Source: Lucifuga dentata (taxonomy: Eukaryota > Chordata > Actinopteri > Ophidiiformes > Bythitidae). From it: a DNA stretch of 64,000 nucleotides. The notes beneath the pieces were generated by a model that saw only the letters and a list, made by a program, of their open reading frames with translations, was not told the origin of the DNA and did not search any database. The stretch's first letter is position 1. Each line of letters opens with the position of its first letter. The position numbers were made by a program, and so were the translations under genes. The stretch spans positions 1 to 64,000 of the forward strand of contig VXCM01000316.1 in assembly GCA_014773175.1 (NCBI GenBank), in the 5' to 3' direction. Of the stretch, positions 62,279 through 64,000 are shown one piece after another.

Positions 62279-64000
62279 ACGTGTAGCTGCATGCATGTGT
62301 GCGAGTCCTCACGTGTCAGCTTCATTGCTCTTGGCGGACACCACTGGAGCTATTTATGACTCTGTTGGGACAAGATATCGGAGGGGGACGTAACAGAAAG
62401 AAGAAACGGTAGGGATGATGGGTGGTGTAGAGACGGTCCTTAGGCCTGGTATCAGCGCGGCAATACCACACGTTTTGNGCAAGACACTTAGTGCTGGAGC
62501 CCTGGAGGCTGCATGTCGCTGCAGCGGATGTCTCTGAATGTCATCATCCTCTGCAGTAGTGTAGAAGTGCCATGTGTGGTATGGTCGTGTGTGTGGATTG
62601 TGTGTTTGACAGTGACTTGGCAGAATTGAGTGAAGATCCTTTGTCAGCTACAAATAATAATGACATTAGTAATATTTAGTAATAGTTCATGGTGGTGGAA
62701 GACGTACTCACATTGTCAGTTCAAAAACACCACAGTGAAGAAATAGTTGATTATAAGTTTAAGTTTCTTGCAGTGGAAATTTAACTTAAGCTTAAATAAA
62801 CAAGCTTCAGCAGTAAAATGTATTGATGTATCAAAGGGATCAGTTGCAGAGGGAAAGATACTTCAAGAACAGAGCAAATGAGAAAAATGAAAGGATGAAG
62901 GAAATAAATAAATGACATAAGAGGGGAAGGAAAAAAGGATAGAAAAAAGTAAGCAATGAGAGTTGGAGAGAAAGTGAAGCATATAAGAAAGAAAGGAAAG
63001 ATGGATGGAAAACAATTAAGTAGTAGGAAACAAATAAGAAAAGAAAAATTTGCAATATTCTAAGCTTATGCTGTCAGATGTAAAGTCTGAATGTGTTAAT
63101 GAGTAGCTAGAATAACTACAGTCATTAGAAATTGTATTGAAGTACTGAACAGCAGCTTACTTTCCACCTGTGTCCTATATGTGCATGAATGTGCACTTTG
63201 GACTGCACATCTGTGGTGACATCCCTGAGCTCCCTCTCATTTTCACACTTGAAATTGACCACGTTGACTACTGTTGAAACAGCGAGCGCTCACATCGACT
63301 GGGTCACGCGTAATCTCTCAAAGCAAGGAGCTCAGCTAAATGGCTAGAATGTAAAACGTCGCCGCTTTCCAATTACTCCAACATATTGCTTTGGTCTGAG
63401 TGGCGATATACGTAGTTAGCATTTCCACTTTGAGGCGAAACCAATTACCTCCATCACACCACAGTGACGCGGTCAGTTGCAGTCAGTGAAGCATGTATCC
63501 GAGAGGATTCACTGCCAGATCTGATTAGAGGACCTTTTAACTGTTCACCTATCGGATTTGATAAGCCCGTTTTTATGTTTATCCAGTTCCCTCACCTATA
63601 GATAAAACGATCTATTATTTACTTGACACCAGTTTTAACGATGGAGCCTATTTGGCTTTAACAGCCTCTTACAGGGGATCAGATGGATGGGGTGGAGTGT
63701 CATTGATGGTAATCAGAGCTCTCCAGCCACTTCCTGTGGCTCAAAAAGGAGGTGTGAGATTTGATGACGGGGTGTAATCACCTGCCTCTCTGTCTCCAAG
63801 AGGCTTTGGGTTTTAGAATCTCATCGAACCCTGCTGTTAAATGATCTTGAATTGTCTGTGTCATTCTCTCATGTCACTGCCTCACAATCGTTTCCCCTCT
63901 GTGCCAACTCAAAATGATTGGTCTATGGGTTATGGTCTTTTAAGCAAATATCTGGGCGATGAAGTAAGCCAGAGCTCATCAAGATTGTGCAGATATCTGC
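61126..64000. other. Non-coding stretch, CpG-retaining near the end
   Basis: Contains the GT repeat at 62245-62277 and an isolated N at 62478. The segment at about 63240-63610 is less repetitive and retains more CpG and mixed-composition words than its surroundings, which would suit a conserved regulatory element, but conservation cannot be judged from one sequence. No exon is recognised. Confidence 0.45.
62245..62277. repeat. (GT)n microsatellite
   Basis: About 16 GT units followed by a GT-rich patch. Confidence 0.95.

Overview
The window looks like non-coding nuclear DNA from a ray-finned (teleost) fish, probably intergenic or deep intronic. The base composition is AT-rich. (CA)n, (GT)n, (CT)n and (GA)n microsatellites are very frequent. 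The transposon remains are of kinds typical of fish: Tc1-like, PIF/Harbinger-like, hAT-like, Kolobok/T2-like MITEs and an L2-type LINE. I found no intact protein-coding gene, no rRNA or tRNA, no CRISPR array and no bacterial-style operon. Nearly all open frames are short, and many of the longest are translated microsatellites.

Layout. 1-8362 is simple-sequence-rich DNA with one near-perfect 36-bp palindrome (2470-2505). 8363-9013 is the first of four copies of a TTAA-flanked MITE with inverted repeats of about 85 bp; the others are at 18899-19494, 38109-38777 and 49094-49687, all in the same orientation. 9017-9600 is an unrecognised stretch with a diverged internal duplication. 20383-21301 is a degraded Harbinger-type element with remains of a HARBI1-like transposase on the minus strand. 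24356-25056 is an internally deleted Tc1-like element, followed by a short hAT-like end (25138-25186). 30125-31440 is a TAA-flanked Harbinger-like element interrupted by a minus-strand L2-type LINE 3' fragment (30360-30910). 59738-60134 is a short hAT-like element with a degenerate 8-bp target duplication. 60980-61125 looks like the poly(A) end of a minus-strand retrotransposed sequence. The rest is unique-looking DNA broken by microsatellites.

Coding potential. The only open frame I would follow up as a host exon is 51455-51656 (+). It has an acceptor-like start, 66 codons and an amphipathic C-terminus, but I do not recognise the protein and confidence is low. Three other acceptor-like sites at 18536, 26840 and 29163 are weaker.

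Assembly quality. There are 19 single Ns. Six of them sit exactly between two identical copies of a 62-67 bp sequence, the signature of overlapping contig ends joined without merging. These are false tandem duplications: they lengthen two MITE copies and shift the reading frame in the Tc1 remnant. Eleven others lie in or at the edge of homopolymer runs, and two have no visible cause. I found no new biological system. The most useful results are the MITE family, the nested Harbinger/LINE insertion, three perfect short inverted repeats and the assembly artefacts.
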